From NCBI GenBank assembly GCA_030263285.1, contig SZYB01000001.1, positions 372,001 to 436,000 of the forward strand: 64,000 nt of DNA. The letters run 5' to 3'. Shown piece by piece: positions 25,272 through 35,114 of this stretch (the stretch's first letter is position 1; each line of letters begins with the position of its first letter). Source of the stretch: Bergeyella sp. Lineage in GTDB: Bacteria; Bacteroidota; Bacteroidia; Flavobacteriales; Weeksellaceae. The translations under genes were made by a program, and so were the position numbers. Below the pieces are notes generated by a model. That model did not search any database. It was not told where the DNA came from and worked only from the letters and a program-made list of their open reading frames with translations.

Positions 25272-26471
25272 ATGAAACCAAAAGATTTTCAGCGTCCTGA
25301 TAAAAATGGCTACTACGGAAAATTTGGCGGGGCCTTTATCCCGGAGATGCTCCATCTCAATATCAAAGAATTACAAGAAAAATACAAGGATATTACAGAG
25401 TCTGAAGAATTTCAGGAAGAATTTCAAGATTTACTAAAAAACTATGTAGGAAGGGAAACCCCACTCTATTTTGCAAAAAATTTAAGCAAAAAGTACAAAA
25501 CGACAATCTATTTGAAAAGAGAAGATCTTAACCATACGGGAGCACACAAGATAAATAACGCATTAGGTCAAGCCATATTGGCAAAAAAACTCGGTAAGAA
25601 GAGAATAATTGCAGAAACGGGAGCGGGACAACACGGGGTAGCCACCGCTACTGCATGTGCTCTTTTGGGTCTGGAATGCATCATTTATATGGGAGAAACG
25701 GACTTACAACGCCAGGCACCCAATGTAGGAAGAATGAAAATGCTGGGTGCTGAAATAATCTCCGTAACCTCTGGATCCAAAACCCTAAAAGATGCTGTAA
25801 ATGAGTCGATTAGAGATTGGATCAACAATGCACCTACGACGCATTATATTATTGGAAGTGTGGTAGGTCCTCACCCGTTCCCGGATATGGTCACCCGATT
25901 CCAAAGTGTTATTTCCAAAGAAATAAAGGCCCAGTTTCTGGAAAAAACCGGTCATCCCAATCCCGACTATATCATTGCTTGTATAGGGGGCGGAAGTAAT
26001 GCTGCAGGAGCTTTTTATCATTATGTTAACGATAAAAATGTAAAAATAATAGCAGCAGAAGCCAGTGGGTTAGGACTCCGGTCGGGAAAATCTGCAGCCA
26101 CCACCTTTTTGGGAAGTCTGGGAATTTTGCATGGAAGCAAAAGTCTGGTCATGCAAACGAAAGACGGACAAGTAGTAGAACCTCATTCCATTTCTGCAGG
26201 TCTGGACTATCCCGGGATTGGTCCTTTTCATGCAAATTTATTTAAAGAAAAAAGGGCAGAATTTATGGCTGTTACAGACCAAGAGGCACTAAAAGCAGCC
26301 CAAACGCTTACAAAGACAGAAGGTATTATTCCGGCGCTGGAAAGCGCCCATGCCCTTGCGGTACTGGATAAAATAACATTTTTGGAAACAGATACCGTAA
26401 TTATTTGCCTTAGTGGAAGAGGAGATAAAGACATGGAGACCTATCTTGAAAAGCTATCATCTTTTTTATAA
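25272..26471 (+). CDS. trpB: Tryptophan synthase beta chain
   Basis: 399 residues, the TrpB1 type with the full alpha-contact region. The PLP lysine is in [13 protein letters not shown], followed by [25 protein letters not shown], the phosphate loop GGGSNAAG and CLSGRGDKD at the C-terminus. It condenses indole with serine. It is 15 bases after trpF and three bases before trpA. Confidence 0.98.
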   Translation: MKPKDFQRPDKNGYYGKFGGAFIPEMLHLNIKELQEKYKDITESEEFQEEFQDLLKNYVGRETPLYFAKNLSKKYKTTIYLKREDLNHTGAHKINNALGQAILAKKLGKKRIIAETGAGQHGVATATACALLGLECIIYMGETDLQRQAPNVGRMKMLGAEIISVTSGSKTLKDAVNESIRDWINNAPTTHYIIGSVVGPHPFPDMVTRFQSVISKEIKAQFLEKTGHPNPDYIIACIGGGSNAAGAFYHYVNDKNVKIIAAEASGLGLRSGKSAATTFLGSLGILHGSKSLVMQTKDGQVVEPHSISAGLDYPGIGPFHANLFKEKRAEFMAVTDQEALKAAQTLTKTEGIIPALESAHALAVLDKITFLETDTVIICLSGRGDKDMETYLEKLSSFL

Positions 26472-26474
26472 CTC

Positions 26475-27209
26475 ATGAAAAAGCTTAACATCTATTTTGC
26501 GGCGGGGATTCCCGGACTGGAAGATACTTCCAAAATCGCTGAACTCATACAAAGAAGTGGAGCCGATATGATGGAAATCGGGATTCCTTATTCTGATCCT
26601 GTAGCTGATGGTCCCATAATACAAAAAGCACATGCCAAATCCTTAAAAAATGGCATAACACTCGAAATCCTGTTTACCCAACTTTTCACCATAAAGGATA
26701 CGGTAACCGTGCCTAAAATTCTTATGGGTTACCTTAATACGATTTTGCAATTCGGTTTTGAAAACTTTTGTAAAAAATGCAGTGAAACTGGTATCTCCGG
26801 ACTCATTATTCCAGACCTCCCTCCTTTTGAATACGTAGAGAACTATAGAAAAATTGTAGAAAAATACTCTCTTCATTTTTCATTTTTGATCACCCCGGAA
26901 ACTCCACCGGAACGTGTGAAATATCTGGATAAACTCAGTTCCGGTTTTCTCTATGCAGTGAGCGCTTCTTCCACCACAGGAAACGAAAATATAATGCTAA
27001 AAAATGAACAATATCTTAATGGGCTTGCATCCCTACCACTTAAGAATCCTGTCATGGTAGGTTTTGGGATAAAAAGTAAATCCGATTTCTTGTCTGTTAC
27101 AGAAAATCTCTGGGGAGGTATTATAGGAAGCGCTTTTGTAAAAATCTTGTTGGAAGAAAAAAACTGGGAAGAAAAAGCGGCTTCCTTCATAAGAGAAATT
27201 AAAGGCTAA
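26475..27209 (+). CDS. trpA: Tryptophan synthase alpha chain
   Basis: 244 residues, TIM barrel. The two catalytic acids are in MEIGIPYSDPVADGPIIQ (Glu and Asp). GISGLIIPDLPPFE and VMVGFGIKS follow. TrpA splits indole-3-glycerol phosphate and passes indole to TrpB. It is the last trp gene. No terminator is seen before lipB, whose start codon lies 23 bases downstream, so some transcripts may run through. Confidence 0.96.
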   Translation: MKKLNIYFAAGIPGLEDTSKIAELIQRSGADMMEIGIPYSDPVADGPIIQKAHAKSLKNGITLEILFTQLFTIKDTVTVPKILMGYLNTILQFGFENFCKKCSETGISGLIIPDLPPFEYVENYRKIVEKYSLHFSFLITPETPPERVKYLDKLSSGFLYAVSASSTTGNENIMLKNEQYLNGLASLPLKNPVMVGFGIKSKSDFLSVTENLWGGIIGSAFVKILLEEKNWEEKAASFIREIKG

Positions 27210-27232
27210 TTTTGAGCTTAGAAATACGAAGT

Positions 27233-27943
27233 ATGAAAAAAAATAAAAAAATAGAGTTTAGAGATCTGGGTATCTTGGAGTATACGGAGGCTTTTGAGAT
27301 GCAAGAAAAGTTGATGCAAAAAATCATAGACAAAAAAACAAAAAACTGTGCCCAAGAGAAAGAAACAGAATTCCTTCCCAATTATTTTCTTTTCGTGGAA
27401 CATCCTCATATTTATACTTTAGGGAAATCAGGAAACGAAAAAAACATGCTGGTCAATTCGGATAAACTGAAAGAAATAGGAGCACGCTACATAAGAACCA
27501 ATAGAGGGGGTGACATTACCTATCATGGTTACGGGCAAATTGTGGGATATCCTATCCTGGATCTGGACAACTTTACCCCTGATATAAGGCTGTATATGAG
27601 AAATCTGGAAGAGGTCATTATCAGAGTACTTGCAGACTACAGCATTACCGGAACGCGAAGTGAGGGAGAGACAGGCGTTTGGCTGGACGCGGGTAAACCT
27701 TATGCCAGAAAAATTTGTGCATTGGGGGTAAGAACTTCCAAATGGGTAACCATGCATGGTTTTGCCTTTAATGTAGATCCGGATATCAAATACTTTGAGT
27801 ATATCATTCCTTGCGGAATAAAAGATAAAGCCGTGACGTCATTAGGAAGAGAGCTAGAAAGGAAGATTTTGCCTCCAGAGAGGGAAAAAATAAAGGAAAA
27901 AATAAAAAGGTATTTTTTGGAAGTCTTTCACGCAAGCCTATAG
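27233..27943 (+). CDS. lipB: Octanoyl-[acyl carrier protein]:protein N-octanoyltransferase
   Basis: 236 residues from the ATG at 27233; a TTG at 27212 in the same frame is less likely. Motifs of LipB are VEHPHIYTLGKSG, NRGGDITYHGYGQIVGYP, KICALGVRTSKWVTMHGFAFN with the catalytic Lys, and IIPCGI with the catalytic Cys. It moves octanoyl from ACP to apo-proteins as the first step in lipoate assembly. It follows trpA closely without known pathway linkage. Confidence 0.95.
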   Translation: MKKNKKIEFRDLGILEYTEAFEMQEKLMQKIIDKKTKNCAQEKETEFLPNYFLFVEHPHIYTLGKSGNEKNMLVNSDKLKEIGARYIRTNRGGDITYHGYGQIVGYPILDLDNFTPDIRLYMRNLEEVIIRVLADYSITGTRSEGETGVWLDAGKPYARKICALGVRTSKWVTMHGFAFNVDPDIKYFEYIIPCGIKDKAVTSLGRELERKILPPEREKIKEKIKRYFLEVFHASL

Positions 27944-27968
27944 TCTGCCAGGAGGCTGCCTAATTCTT

Positions 27969-27976
27969 TACATTTG
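27969..27976 (+). promoter_or_regulatory. Promoter -7 element of the flippase gene
   Basis: TACATTTG. It overlaps a possible TTG start at 27974, so translation most likely begins at the TTG at 27995. Confidence 0.5.
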
Positions 27977-27994
27977 CAAAAACCGCAGAAAATT

Positions 27995-29419
27995 TTGAAA
28001 AAAATACTTAGCGAGACCCTCATCTATGGTATTGGTGCCATACTGCCAAGAGTAATTGTGGTAATTCTCAATTATTTATTCATAAAAAATATTACCCATA
28101 AAGAGTTTGCTACGTTCAGTAATCTTTATGCGGGGATTTCTTTTGTGAACGTGTTTCTATCTTTTGGTTTTGAAACGGCTTATTTTAGATTTTCATCCGA
28201 TAAAGAAAAAGAGAAACTTACCTTTAGTACTTCATTTGTTTTTTTGCTTGCTTTGTCCGGATTTTTTTTGCTTGGGATAATTATTTTTCTGACTCCTATA
28301 GCTTGTTTCTTAGGATATTCTCAAAATCCCGAATATATCTTTTGGTTTGCCTTTATAGCTTTTTTTGATACCCTTTGTGTGATCCCCTTGGCTTCACTCA
28401 GATTTCATAATAAACCCATACAATACACCTTAATAAGAGTGGCTACTGCTCTATCTCAGAGTGTGATAGTAATTGCCATGTTTCTGTACATTCCACAAGT
28501 TGTCCTAGAAAATGTCAATTTGAAAGAAAAAGTGTCCTACCCTTTCATAAGCAATCTTCTCGCTAGTTTCATCGGTTTTTTATTGGTACTTCCCATTCTC
28601 CGTCAGTTTAAATTTATTATTTCAATAAAATTACTCATAAAAATGCTGCGCTATTCCTGGCCTATCATGATTGCGGGAATGGCCTTTATGATCAACGAAA
28701 ACTTTGATAAGTTTATACAAAAATATCTTATCCCTGATCACGATGCAGGTGCTTACGGTGGTTGTTATAAAATGGCGGCTCTTATGACTCTTTTTGTGAC
28801 GGCATACAGAATGGGCGTGGAGCCTTTTTTCTTTAAACAAATGAACAGAGAAAATGCAAAGCATACCTATGCAAAAGTCACCGAGTACTTTTCTTTTTTT
28901 TCCTCTGCCATGGCACTGGGAATTATAGCGAATATTTCTTGGCTCAAAAATATTCTGGTACCCAATTCAACTTACTGGATAGCTTTGGACATCATCCCAA
29001 TTATAGTAATAGCCAACTTATTTTTTGGCATATATTATAATCTTTCTACTTGGTATAAGGTGACAGACAAAACCCACTTCGGCACATTAATATCCTTTAT
29101 AGGCGCCATAATTACCATATTGGGTAATTATTTTTTACTTAAAAAATATGGGTTTATGGTCTCTGCATGGACTACTTTAATTTCCTATTTATGCATGATG
29201 GGGATTTCTTATTTTTTAGGGCAAAAAAATTATCCTATTCCCTACAGAAAAAGAAAAATACTTTTTTTTATCTCGCTTATGTGTTTACTGAGTTTCGTGA
29301 TCAGCTATTATACCCGTTATGACTTTTGGATTGGAAACCTAATTTTTATACTGTATTCCGGAATAATCATAGTAAATGAAAGAGGATTTATACTTTCCAA
29401 AATCAACTACAAAAGGTAA
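27995..29419 (+). CDS. Polysaccharide/lipid-linked oligosaccharide flippase (MOP superfamily, Wzx-like)
   Basis: About 474 residues with twelve to fourteen hydrophobic helices and few soluble loops, like Wzx/MurJ-type exporters of the MATE-related superfamily. The N-terminus ILSETLIYGIGAILPRVIVV is typical of family members. It probably moves lipid-linked sugars across the inner membrane; the cargo is unknown. The TTG start at 27995 is chosen because the -7 box at 27969-27976 covers the earlier TTG at 27974, and no ATG lies near. The next gene is a sugar nucleotidyltransferase, which supports a surface-glycan role. Confidence 0.85.
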   Translation: MKKILSETLIYGIGAILPRVIVVILNYLFIKNITHKEFATFSNLYAGISFVNVFLSFGFETAYFRFSSDKEKEKLTFSTSFVFLLALSGFFLLGIIIFLTPIACFLGYSQNPEYIFWFAFIAFFDTLCVIPLASLRFHNKPIQYTLIRVATALSQSVIVIAMFLYIPQVVLENVNLKEKVSYPFISNLLASFIGFLLVLPILRQFKFIISIKLLIKMLRYSWPIMIAGMAFMINENFDKFIQKYLIPDHDAGAYGGCYKMAALMTLFVTAYRMGVEPFFFKQMNRENAKHTYAKVTEYFSFFSSAMALGIIANISWLKNILVPNSTYWIALDIIPIIVIANLFFGIYYNLSTWYKVTDKTHFGTLISFIGAIITILGNYFLLKKYGFMVSAWTTLISYLCMMGISYFLGQKNYPIPYRKRKILFFISLMCLLSFVISYYTRYDFWIGNLIFILYSGIIIVNERGFILSKINYKR

Positions 29420-29437
29420 CTTCTCTTTTTATTTTAA

Positions 29438-29445
29438 TACCTTTG
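29438..29445 (+). promoter_or_regulatory. Promoter -7 element of the nucleotidyltransferase gene
   Basis: TACCTTTG, 31 bases before the ATG at 29477. Confidence 0.4.
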
Positions 29446-29476
29446 CTCGGAAGTGAATTTTTATATCCCCCTATAA

Positions 29477-30493
29477 ATGAAAATTATAATACCCATGGCG
29501 GGCAAAGGTTCTAGATTAAGACCTCACACCTTGACTGTACCTAAGCCCCTTATTCCTATCGCAGGAAAACCGATAGTACAGAGACTTGTGGAGGATATTT
29601 CCAAGGTGGCTGCAGAAAAAATAGACGAGGTCGCCTTTGTAATAGGAGATTTTGGTACGGAGGTAGTGCGGTCGTTGCAGGAAATCGCAAATAGTTTGGG
29701 AGCCAATACCAGTATATATGTACAAGAAGAAGCGATGGGGACAGCGCATGCCATAAAATGTGCCGAAGAATCTATGAAGGGGAATATAGTGATTGCTTTT
29801 GCAGACACTCTGTTCAGAGCAGATTTTAAGCTGGATACCACCTCAGATGGAGTAATCTGGGTGAAAAAAGTAGAAGATCCTTCAGCCTTTGGAGTGGTAA
29901 AGTTGGATGATTACGGATTTATCACGGATTTTATAGAAAAGCCCAAAAATTTTATTTCCGATCTGGCTATTATTGGGATTTATTACTTTAAATCGGCAGA
30001 AAAGCTCATGACAGAGATAAATTATATTATTTCACAAAACATAAGAATAGGAGGAGAATACCAACTCACCACCGCTCTGGATAACCTGAGAGCAAAAGGA
30101 GCTAAATTTTCGTTAGGGAAAGTAGACGACTGGATGGATTGTGGTAATAAAAACGCCACGGTAGAAACGAACTGTAAAATTCTGGAATATGAAAAAAATA
30201 ATGTACAGAAGTATCCTCCCACATCAAGAATAGAGAACAGTCTCATTATACCGCCTTGCTTCATCGGAGAGAACGTAGAGGTAATCAATTCGAAAATTGG
30301 ACCTTATGTATCGTTGGGAAATCATACAAAAGTAACCAATTCGAATATTGAAAACTCTCTCATACAAGAACAAACCATCATCAATTTTGGTAATCTGAAT
30401 AATTCTATGATTGGCAATTTCGCAAAGTATTATGGTGTCTCCAGAGAAATATCTTTAGGCGATTACTCTGTATTCGATTTTGTAACAAGATAG
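29477..30493 (+). CDS. Sugar-phosphate nucleotidyltransferase with left-handed beta-helix tail
   Basis: 338 residues. The N-terminal domain has the nucleotidyltransferase signature IIPMAGKGSRLRPHT and VPKPLIPIAGKPIV, the substrate-loop DTLF, and FIEKPKNF. The C-terminal third is a hexapeptide-repeat left-handed helix (NSLIIPPCFIG...ISLGDYSVF). It forms an NDP-sugar from NTP and a sugar 1-phosphate; glucose- or mannose-1-phosphate are the usual substrates in this family. The exact nucleotide and sugar cannot be told from sequence. It follows a flippase and precedes an envelope cluster. Confidence 0.9.
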   Translation: MKIIIPMAGKGSRLRPHTLTVPKPLIPIAGKPIVQRLVEDISKVAAEKIDEVAFVIGDFGTEVVRSLQEIANSLGANTSIYVQEEAMGTAHAIKCAEESMKGNIVIAFADTLFRADFKLDTTSDGVIWVKKVEDPSAFGVVKLDDYGFITDFIEKPKNFISDLAIIGIYYFKSAEKLMTEINYIISQNIRIGGEYQLTTALDNLRAKGAKFSLGKVDDWMDCGNKNATVETNCKILEYEKNNVQKYPPTSRIENSLIIPPCFIGENVEVINSKIGPYVSLGNHTKVTNSNIENSLIQEQTIINFGNLNNSMIGNFAKYYGVSREISLGDYSVFDFVTR

Positions 30494-30531
30494 CTTTTAT
30501 TGTTTTTTCAGAGTTTATATCTCTATAAAAA

Positions 30532-31350
30532 GTGAGTCGGCATCGTTTTTATTTACAACATGAAGTTTTTACTCTCTATTGGATAATAGGGTTAGTTTTC
30601 TCTGCCTGCAGTACTACTAAAAATACAACTCATTCCAAATATCTTACCTCCCCTCTTTCTACGGAGAACTTATACAGAGAAATCAACAAAAAACCGAACA
30701 TTAGTTATTTTAGAATAAATAGTAAAATAGATATACAAGCAGAAAAGTGGATCCCCCCACTGAGCACCACAATATACATAGAGAAGGACAAAAAAATATG
30801 GATGAATGCCCAGGCGTCATTTTTTAATGTAGCCAGAGTGCTTGTAACGAGAGAAGGGATACAGGGCTATGATAGATTTAACAAGCTCTACATAAAATCA
30901 GACTTCGGATATCTCAATGAGCTTCTAAATACAGAATTAATCAATTTTGACGTGCTGCAAAATCTTATAATCGGGAGAACTTTTTTCCCGATTGCGAAAA
31001 AAGATTATGTATGGTTAAAAACTGGTGCAGATTTTTTATTCAGCTCTTCACAACCTCAAAAATTTGAGACCGAGAATAAAGAATACCTCTATACAGTAGA
31101 TTTTTTGTACAATGCTTCTCTTGATCTGAAGAGGGTTAGACTTGTTGAGCTCAATTCAGACAATGCCCTCCAAATAGAGTATACAAACTGGACTACGATA
31201 GGGAGCGTCAGATTACCCAAAAATCTGCTTATTTCCGTAAAAGGAAAAAAAAATACCACAATAAGTATGGAGAATAACCATTTTGACTTTAATGCTATGG
31301 AAACTCCGTTTTCTATACCCAATAACTACAGAAAAACCGAAATTAAATGA
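30532..31350 (+). CDS. DUF4292 lipoprotein
   Basis: 272 residues starting at GTG 30532. The signal sequence ends in a lipobox-like VFSAC, followed by a spacer of Ser/Thr. The remainder (SYFRINSKIDIQAEKW, VLVTREGIQGYDRF, LIIGRTFFPI) fits the DUF4292 family of Bacteroidota, a LolA/LolB-like fold that may handle lipids or lipoproteins in the periplasm. It overlaps the EnvC-like gene by four bases (ATGA), so the two are coupled. Function inferred from fold and context only. Confidence 0.82.
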   Translation: MSRHRFYLQHEVFTLYWIIGLVFSACSTTKNTTHSKYLTSPLSTENLYREINKKPNISYFRINSKIDIQAEKWIPPLSTTIYIEKDKKIWMNAQASFFNVARVLVTREGIQGYDRFNKLYIKSDFGYLNELLNTELINFDVLQNLIIGRTFFPIAKKDYVWLKTGADFLFSSSQPQKFETENKEYLYTVDFLYNASLDLKRVRLVELNSDNALQIEYTNWTTIGSVRLPKNLLISVKGKKNTTISMENNHFDFNAMETPFSIPNNYRKTEIK

Positions 31351-32879
31351 CCCGGAAGATGCGACTCTTACTCACCGCTTGTTTCGTTTCTGCCCTGTTC
31401 TTTACGCAATCTACAGAGGATAAAAAACTCCGGTTACAAAAACAGAACATAATCCTGAAAAATCAAATTGCAGAAATCAACAATTCTCTTGCCAACACAA
31501 AAAAACAGTCAAAATTGTCTATTGCCTACCTCAACAAAATAAACAGCAAAATAAAACTTCGGGAAAATCTCTACAAGAATACCCAAAAAGAAAAAAAAAT
31601 TCTGGAAGACGAGATATATTTAAAACAACTAGAAATCAATCGTCAAAAGAGAGAACTGAAGGTGTTGCGTAAGAACTACGCTAAAGTTTTAGTGAATGCC
31701 TACAAAAATAAAGGAGTGCAAAACAAAGTTACTTTTATCCTTTCATCGAAAAACCTAAAAGAAGCTTTAAGGAGGGTTCGGTACCTAAGAAAATATTCGG
31801 ACTACCAGAATAAAAAGGCAAAGGAGATTGGTAGTATAGCAAAGGAGATTGAGAATATAATTGCCCAAAAACAAAAGTCTGTGGATAATAAAAACAAATT
31901 ACTTGACAGACAGAAAAATGAACTCTTGACAATAGAAGCAGAAAAAAAACAAAAAGAGAAATTACTGGAAGAGTTCATCAGGCACGAAAACGAGCTTACC
32001 GCCAGGATAAAACAAAAACAAAAAGAATCCAAGAACCTGGAGGCAAGGATAAAAAACATTATAGCAGAAGAGATACGGATAGCCAAGGCAAAAGAAAAAG
32101 AGGCAAAAAGAGCAGAAGCAGAAAGAATACGCAGAGCCAGGATAATAGCAGAAAGGGAAAAAGCTAGAATAGAAGCAGAAAACCGAGCAAGGCTTTTGGC
32201 TGCTGCAGAAGCAAAGAGAAAGGCACAAGAAGAAGCCAACAGACTCGCAGAGATAGAAAGAAAAAAATATATAGAAGCTTCTAGGGCAAAGGCAGAGGAG
32301 GAAACAAAAAAGAAAAATGATGCTAAAATAGCTTCAGAAAACACAAGAATAGCCAGAGAAAAATTAAAATTGGCAAAAAAAAATGAAGAAGAAATATCCA
32401 GAAAGAAAGAGGAAGCAAAGAAATTGGCAGAGGCCAAAACCTATACTGCCTATGGAATAGGAACCGGATCGGCAGCCAATTTTCTCGAAAATAAAGGCAG
32501 AATTCCTTTTCCTGTAAATTCCAGAAATATTACTCATTTTTTTGGTAAACGGCCACATCCGGTATTCAAAAATATCATGGAGGAGAATATCGGGATAAAA
32601 ATAGCGGTTCCCCCGGGTACGATAGCAAAGTGTGTATTTTCCGGCGAAGTAAGTAAAATTTTTGTAGATGGAGGGACAAAAAATGTGATGGTAAGACACG
32701 GCAATTACTTTACTATCTATTCTAATCTAAGCAACGTTTCTGTTTCTGCAGGACAGAAAGTAGCCTCTGGAAGTGCAATCGGAACCGTGGCAGAAGATTA
32801 TGAGGGAGGATATACTCTGGATTTCCAGATATGGAACAAGGAAACTCCTCTTAATCCTCTCGAATGGCTATCACGCTAA
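31347..32879 (+). CDS. EnvC-like murein hydrolase activator with degenerate LytM domain
   Basis: 510 residues. A signal peptide (about 1-22) is followed by a long coiled coil rich in Lys, Glu and Ala (about 25-375) and a C-terminal LytM/M23 domain (from about 387). The zinc-binding residues expected in active M23 enzymes are missing: the usual H-x(n)-D segment reads EENIGIKI and the HxH motif reads LDFQIW. That pattern matches EnvC/NlpD-type activators, which switch on amidases during division. Overlaps the DUF4292 gene by four bases; tatA follows 33 bases later. Confidence 0.88.
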   Translation: MTRKMRLLLTACFVSALFFTQSTEDKKLRLQKQNIILKNQIAEINNSLANTKKQSKLSIAYLNKINSKIKLRENLYKNTQKEKKILEDEIYLKQLEINRQKRELKVLRKNYAKVLVNAYKNKGVQNKVTFILSSKNLKEALRRVRYLRKYSDYQNKKAKEIGSIAKEIENIIAQKQKSVDNKNKLLDRQKNELLTIEAEKKQKEKLLEEFIRHENELTARIKQKQKESKNLEARIKNIIAEEIRIAKAKEKEAKRAEAERIRRARIIAEREKARIEAENRARLLAAAEAKRKAQEEANRLAEIERKKYIEASRAKAEEETKKKNDAKIASENTRIAREKLKLAKKNEEEISRKKEEAKKLAEAKTYTAYGIGTGSAANFLENKGRIPFPVNSRNITHFFGKRPHPVFKNIMEENIGIKIAVPPGTIAKCVFSGEVSKIFVDGGTKNVMVRHGNYFTIYSNLSNVSVSAGQKVASGSAIGTVAEDYEGGYTLDFQIWNKETPLNPLEWLSR

Positions 32880-32912
32880 AATTCCTATCTTTGAAAAAAA
32901 AGAATATCAATA

Positions 32913-33128
32913 ATGATGACACCACTTACCCCTCTTGCTGTTTCTTGGTCGCATGTTCTCATAGTGGCCGTTGTTGTGCTGCTGCTCTTTGGAGGAAAGA
33001 AAATTCCAGAGCTCATGAGAGGTTTGGGTTCTGGTATCAAAGAATTCAAGGATGCGGTAAAAGAGGAAGAGACCAAAAAAAAAGAGTCAAGTACTACTGA
33101 AAATTCTGATTCCAAAAATCAAAAATAA
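32913..33128 (+). CDS. tatA: Twin-arginine translocase subunit TatA/TatE
   Basis: 71 residues: a short N-terminal transmembrane helix ([20 protein letters not shown]), the FGGKKIPEL hinge, an amphipathic helix [18 protein letters not shown] and an acidic, Ser-rich tail. This is the TatA pore-forming subunit that carries folded proteins through the inner membrane. Start at ATG 32913 or the next ATG at 32916. tatC is not in this window. Confidence 0.92.
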   Translation: MMTPLTPLAVSWSHVLIVAVVVLLLFGGKKIPELMRGLGSGIKEFKDAVKEEETKKKESSTTENSDSKNQK

Positions 33129-33133
33129 GGGGC

Positions 33134-33748
33134 ATGAGCTTCTCGGAAAAAGCTTGGAAAGTTTTTAATCAATCCATTGCCGACTATCATACAAAAGATG
33201 AGATAGGCACGGAAGAGCAAAATCCGTACAAAGAGAAAACTTTAGAAAATCTTCTTTACTCCAAGAACTGGATAGACACGGTACAGTGGCACTTGGAGGA
33301 TCTCATAAGAGAGGAAAACATAGATCCCGAATATGCGCTCGTGCTCAAGAGACTTATAGACAGCTCAAACCAGAAAAGAACGGATGCAGTAGAATATATA
33401 GACGAATGGTTTTTTCGGAAATACAAATCATCATCACTGAAAAAAAAAGCCAAGATAAATACCGAAACACCCGCCTGGGCGGTAGATAGGCTCTCAATTT
33501 TGGCACTTAAAATCTACCACATGTCACTAGAGGTGTTTAGAAGGAGCGCCACAGAGGAACATAGAGTAACCTGTCATCAAAAATTACTAATCTTGGAAGA
33601 ACAAAAAAAAGATTTAAGCAGTGCAATTGACGACCTTCTGGTGGATATCAAAGAAGGAAGGGTACAGATAAAACGTTACAAACAAATGAAAATGTATAAC
33701 GATAAGGAACTTAATCCCGTATTGTATCAACTAAAAAAAAATGAATAA
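33134..33748 (+). CDS. DUF4254 protein
   Basis: 204 residues, mostly helical, matching DUF4254 of Bacteroidota: YSKNWIDTVQWHLEDLIR, LIDSSNQKRTDAVEYID and the C-terminal YKQMKMYNDKELNPVLY. No catalytic motif is seen and no signal peptide, so it is cytoplasmic. It begins five bases after tatA and overlaps the next lipoprotein gene by eight bases, placing it in an envelope operon. In relatives it sits near glycosyltransferase genes, suggesting a role in glycan or envelope assembly (inference). Confidence 0.82.
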   Translation: MSFSEKAWKVFNQSIADYHTKDEIGTEEQNPYKEKTLENLLYSKNWIDTVQWHLEDLIREENIDPEYALVLKRLIDSSNQKRTDAVEYIDEWFFRKYKSSSLKKKAKINTETPAWAVDRLSILALKIYHMSLEVFRRSATEEHRVTCHQKLLILEEQKKDLSSAIDDLLVDIKEGRVQIKRYKQMKMYNDKELNPVLYQLKKNE

Positions 33749-34211
33749 ACTGGCCTATTTTTGTGTTGTAGTATCTTTTATCCATTCTTGTACTGCGGAA
33801 AAAGTTAATTTTTTTCCTGCTAAGGGTGGATCCGAGGCAAATGCAAAGGTAAAAGTCCTTAATCACAGGGCCGAAGGAAAACCTTCTGAAATTTCTTTTT
33901 ATACACAAGCACTTACGCAAGCATGCTCCAGCATCCCCGAGTTTAACGATAGTAGAATCAACTCCCTCACTTTTGATCTGAAGAATCTTACCAAAGACTA
34001 TATATACGGAATTAAATCCAATGATCTTGCAGTCAAACGTAGAGCGTTGACAAAAATTGAAAATATCTATAAATCCATCCAGAAAAACAGACAATATCTG
34101 AACGAAAATGAAAATACCATCATCAACAGACACTTGGTGAAAATTAAAAATTCAGTTGATCGGCTGGAACTTCTTTTAGATGAAGAAAGTAAAGTATCTC
34201 TGAAACAATAA
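33741..34211 (+). CDS. Small predicted lipoprotein, unknown function
   Basis: 156 residues. A short hydrophobic N-terminus ends in FIHSC, a possible lipobox. The rest is soluble and helical, with many Lys/Asn in the second half and regular heptad-like spacing (IKNSVDRLELLLDEESK). I do not recognise a family. It overlaps the DUF4254 gene by eight bases, so it is the last member of the DUF4292-EnvC-TatA-DUF4254 unit. ribA follows after 44 bases. Confidence 0.65.
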   Translation: MNKLAYFCVVVSFIHSCTAEKVNFFPAKGGSEANAKVKVLNHRAEGKPSEISFYTQALTQACSSIPEFNDSRINSLTFDLKNLTKDYIYGIKSNDLAVKRRALTKIENIYKSIQKNRQYLNENENTIINRHLVKIKNSVDRLELLLDEESKVSLKQ

Positions 34212-34255
34212 GAAACATAAAATATCATAAGTCATAAGATTTACGAAAATACCAG

Positions 34256-34855
34256 ATGATAACCATTCAAGCAGAATCTAATGTTCCTACAGATTATGGT
34301 GTGTATAAGATTATTGCATTTTCAGAAAGTGATAGGAACTGGATGCCTCACATTGTTCTGATTGCAAAGGGGACAGACTTCTCAAAAACAGTTAATGTAA
34401 GAATACATTCGGAATGTATTACTGGCGAGGTATTTCACTCACAAAAGTGCGAGTGCGGACAACAACTGGATGCCGCGATGGAATTTATGCAGAAAAACGG
34501 AGGAGTAATTGTCTATCTTAGACAAGAGGGAAGAAATATAGGCCTTATCAATAAACTTAAAGCCTATGCTCTCCAGGAAAAAGGTCTTGACACAGTATCC
34601 GCCAATCTTGAACTGGGGCTTCCCGCTGATGACAGGGATTTTGGTATCGCCATAGATATCCTAAAAATATTAGGAATAAAATCAGTAAACCTAATGACCA
34701 ACAATCCCGAGAAGATAAAGATTATAGAAAAAAGTAGCGAGATAGAATTTAACAAAAGAATCCCGCTGATTGTAGAATCTAACAAAAACAGCAAAGAATA
34801 TCTAGACACTAAAAAAAAAATTTTTGGGCATTTACTGGGAAGAGAGAAAAATTAA
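34256..34855 (+). CDS. ribA: GTP cyclohydrolase II
   Basis: 199 residues, RibA domain only (not fused to the RibB dihydroxybutanone phosphate synthase). Zinc ligands are C54, C65 and C67 in VNVRIHSECITGEVFHSQKC, then CGQQLDAAM. The GTP site has VIVYLRQEGRNIGL with the catalytic region and DRDFGIAIDILK. It makes 2,5-diamino-6-ribosylamino-pyrimidinone phosphate in riboflavin synthesis. Free-standing RibA next to envelope genes has no obvious linkage. Confidence 0.93.
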   Translation: MITIQAESNVPTDYGVYKIIAFSESDRNWMPHIVLIAKGTDFSKTVNVRIHSECITGEVFHSQKCECGQQLDAAMEFMQKNGGVIVYLRQEGRNIGLINKLKAYALQEKGLDTVSANLELGLPADDRDFGIAIDILKILGIKSVNLMTNNPEKIKIIEKSSEIEFNKRIPLIVESNKNSKEYLDTKKKIFGHLLGREKN

Positions 34856-35114
34856 ACCCTCGAATTTACACATCCCGACAATGCAAAACAGCCTTAAGCA
34901 GGATACCTGACTGGAAAAATATTTTTGTAAATAGTTGCGAAACAAAAAATGGATTTAAATGTTGGTATAAAAACAACTGCCTTCCTGAATGTATTAAATA
35001 CGCGGAAATATTACTGAGGAATATGGATAAAAAAGATAAATTGGTGCCCCAAAATACTCTCCGGTTACCCTCGGTTTGGGCGTGGGAGCAACTTATGTAT
35101 ACAAGAAATTTGCC
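34856..35114. other. Intergenic region, nothing recognised
   Basis: Between the convergent ribA and helicase genes. No reading frame, hairpin or repeat was seen that I would support. Confidence 0.4.

Noticed and set aside
31802..32437. 211-codon minus-strand frame rich in Ser, Phe and Ala
   Set aside because: It is the antisense of the Lys/Glu/Ala coiled coil of the EnvC-like gene; composition follows from that.
32864..33100. 78-codon plus-strand frame overlapping tatA
   Set aside because: tatA in the other frame has a full TatA signature.
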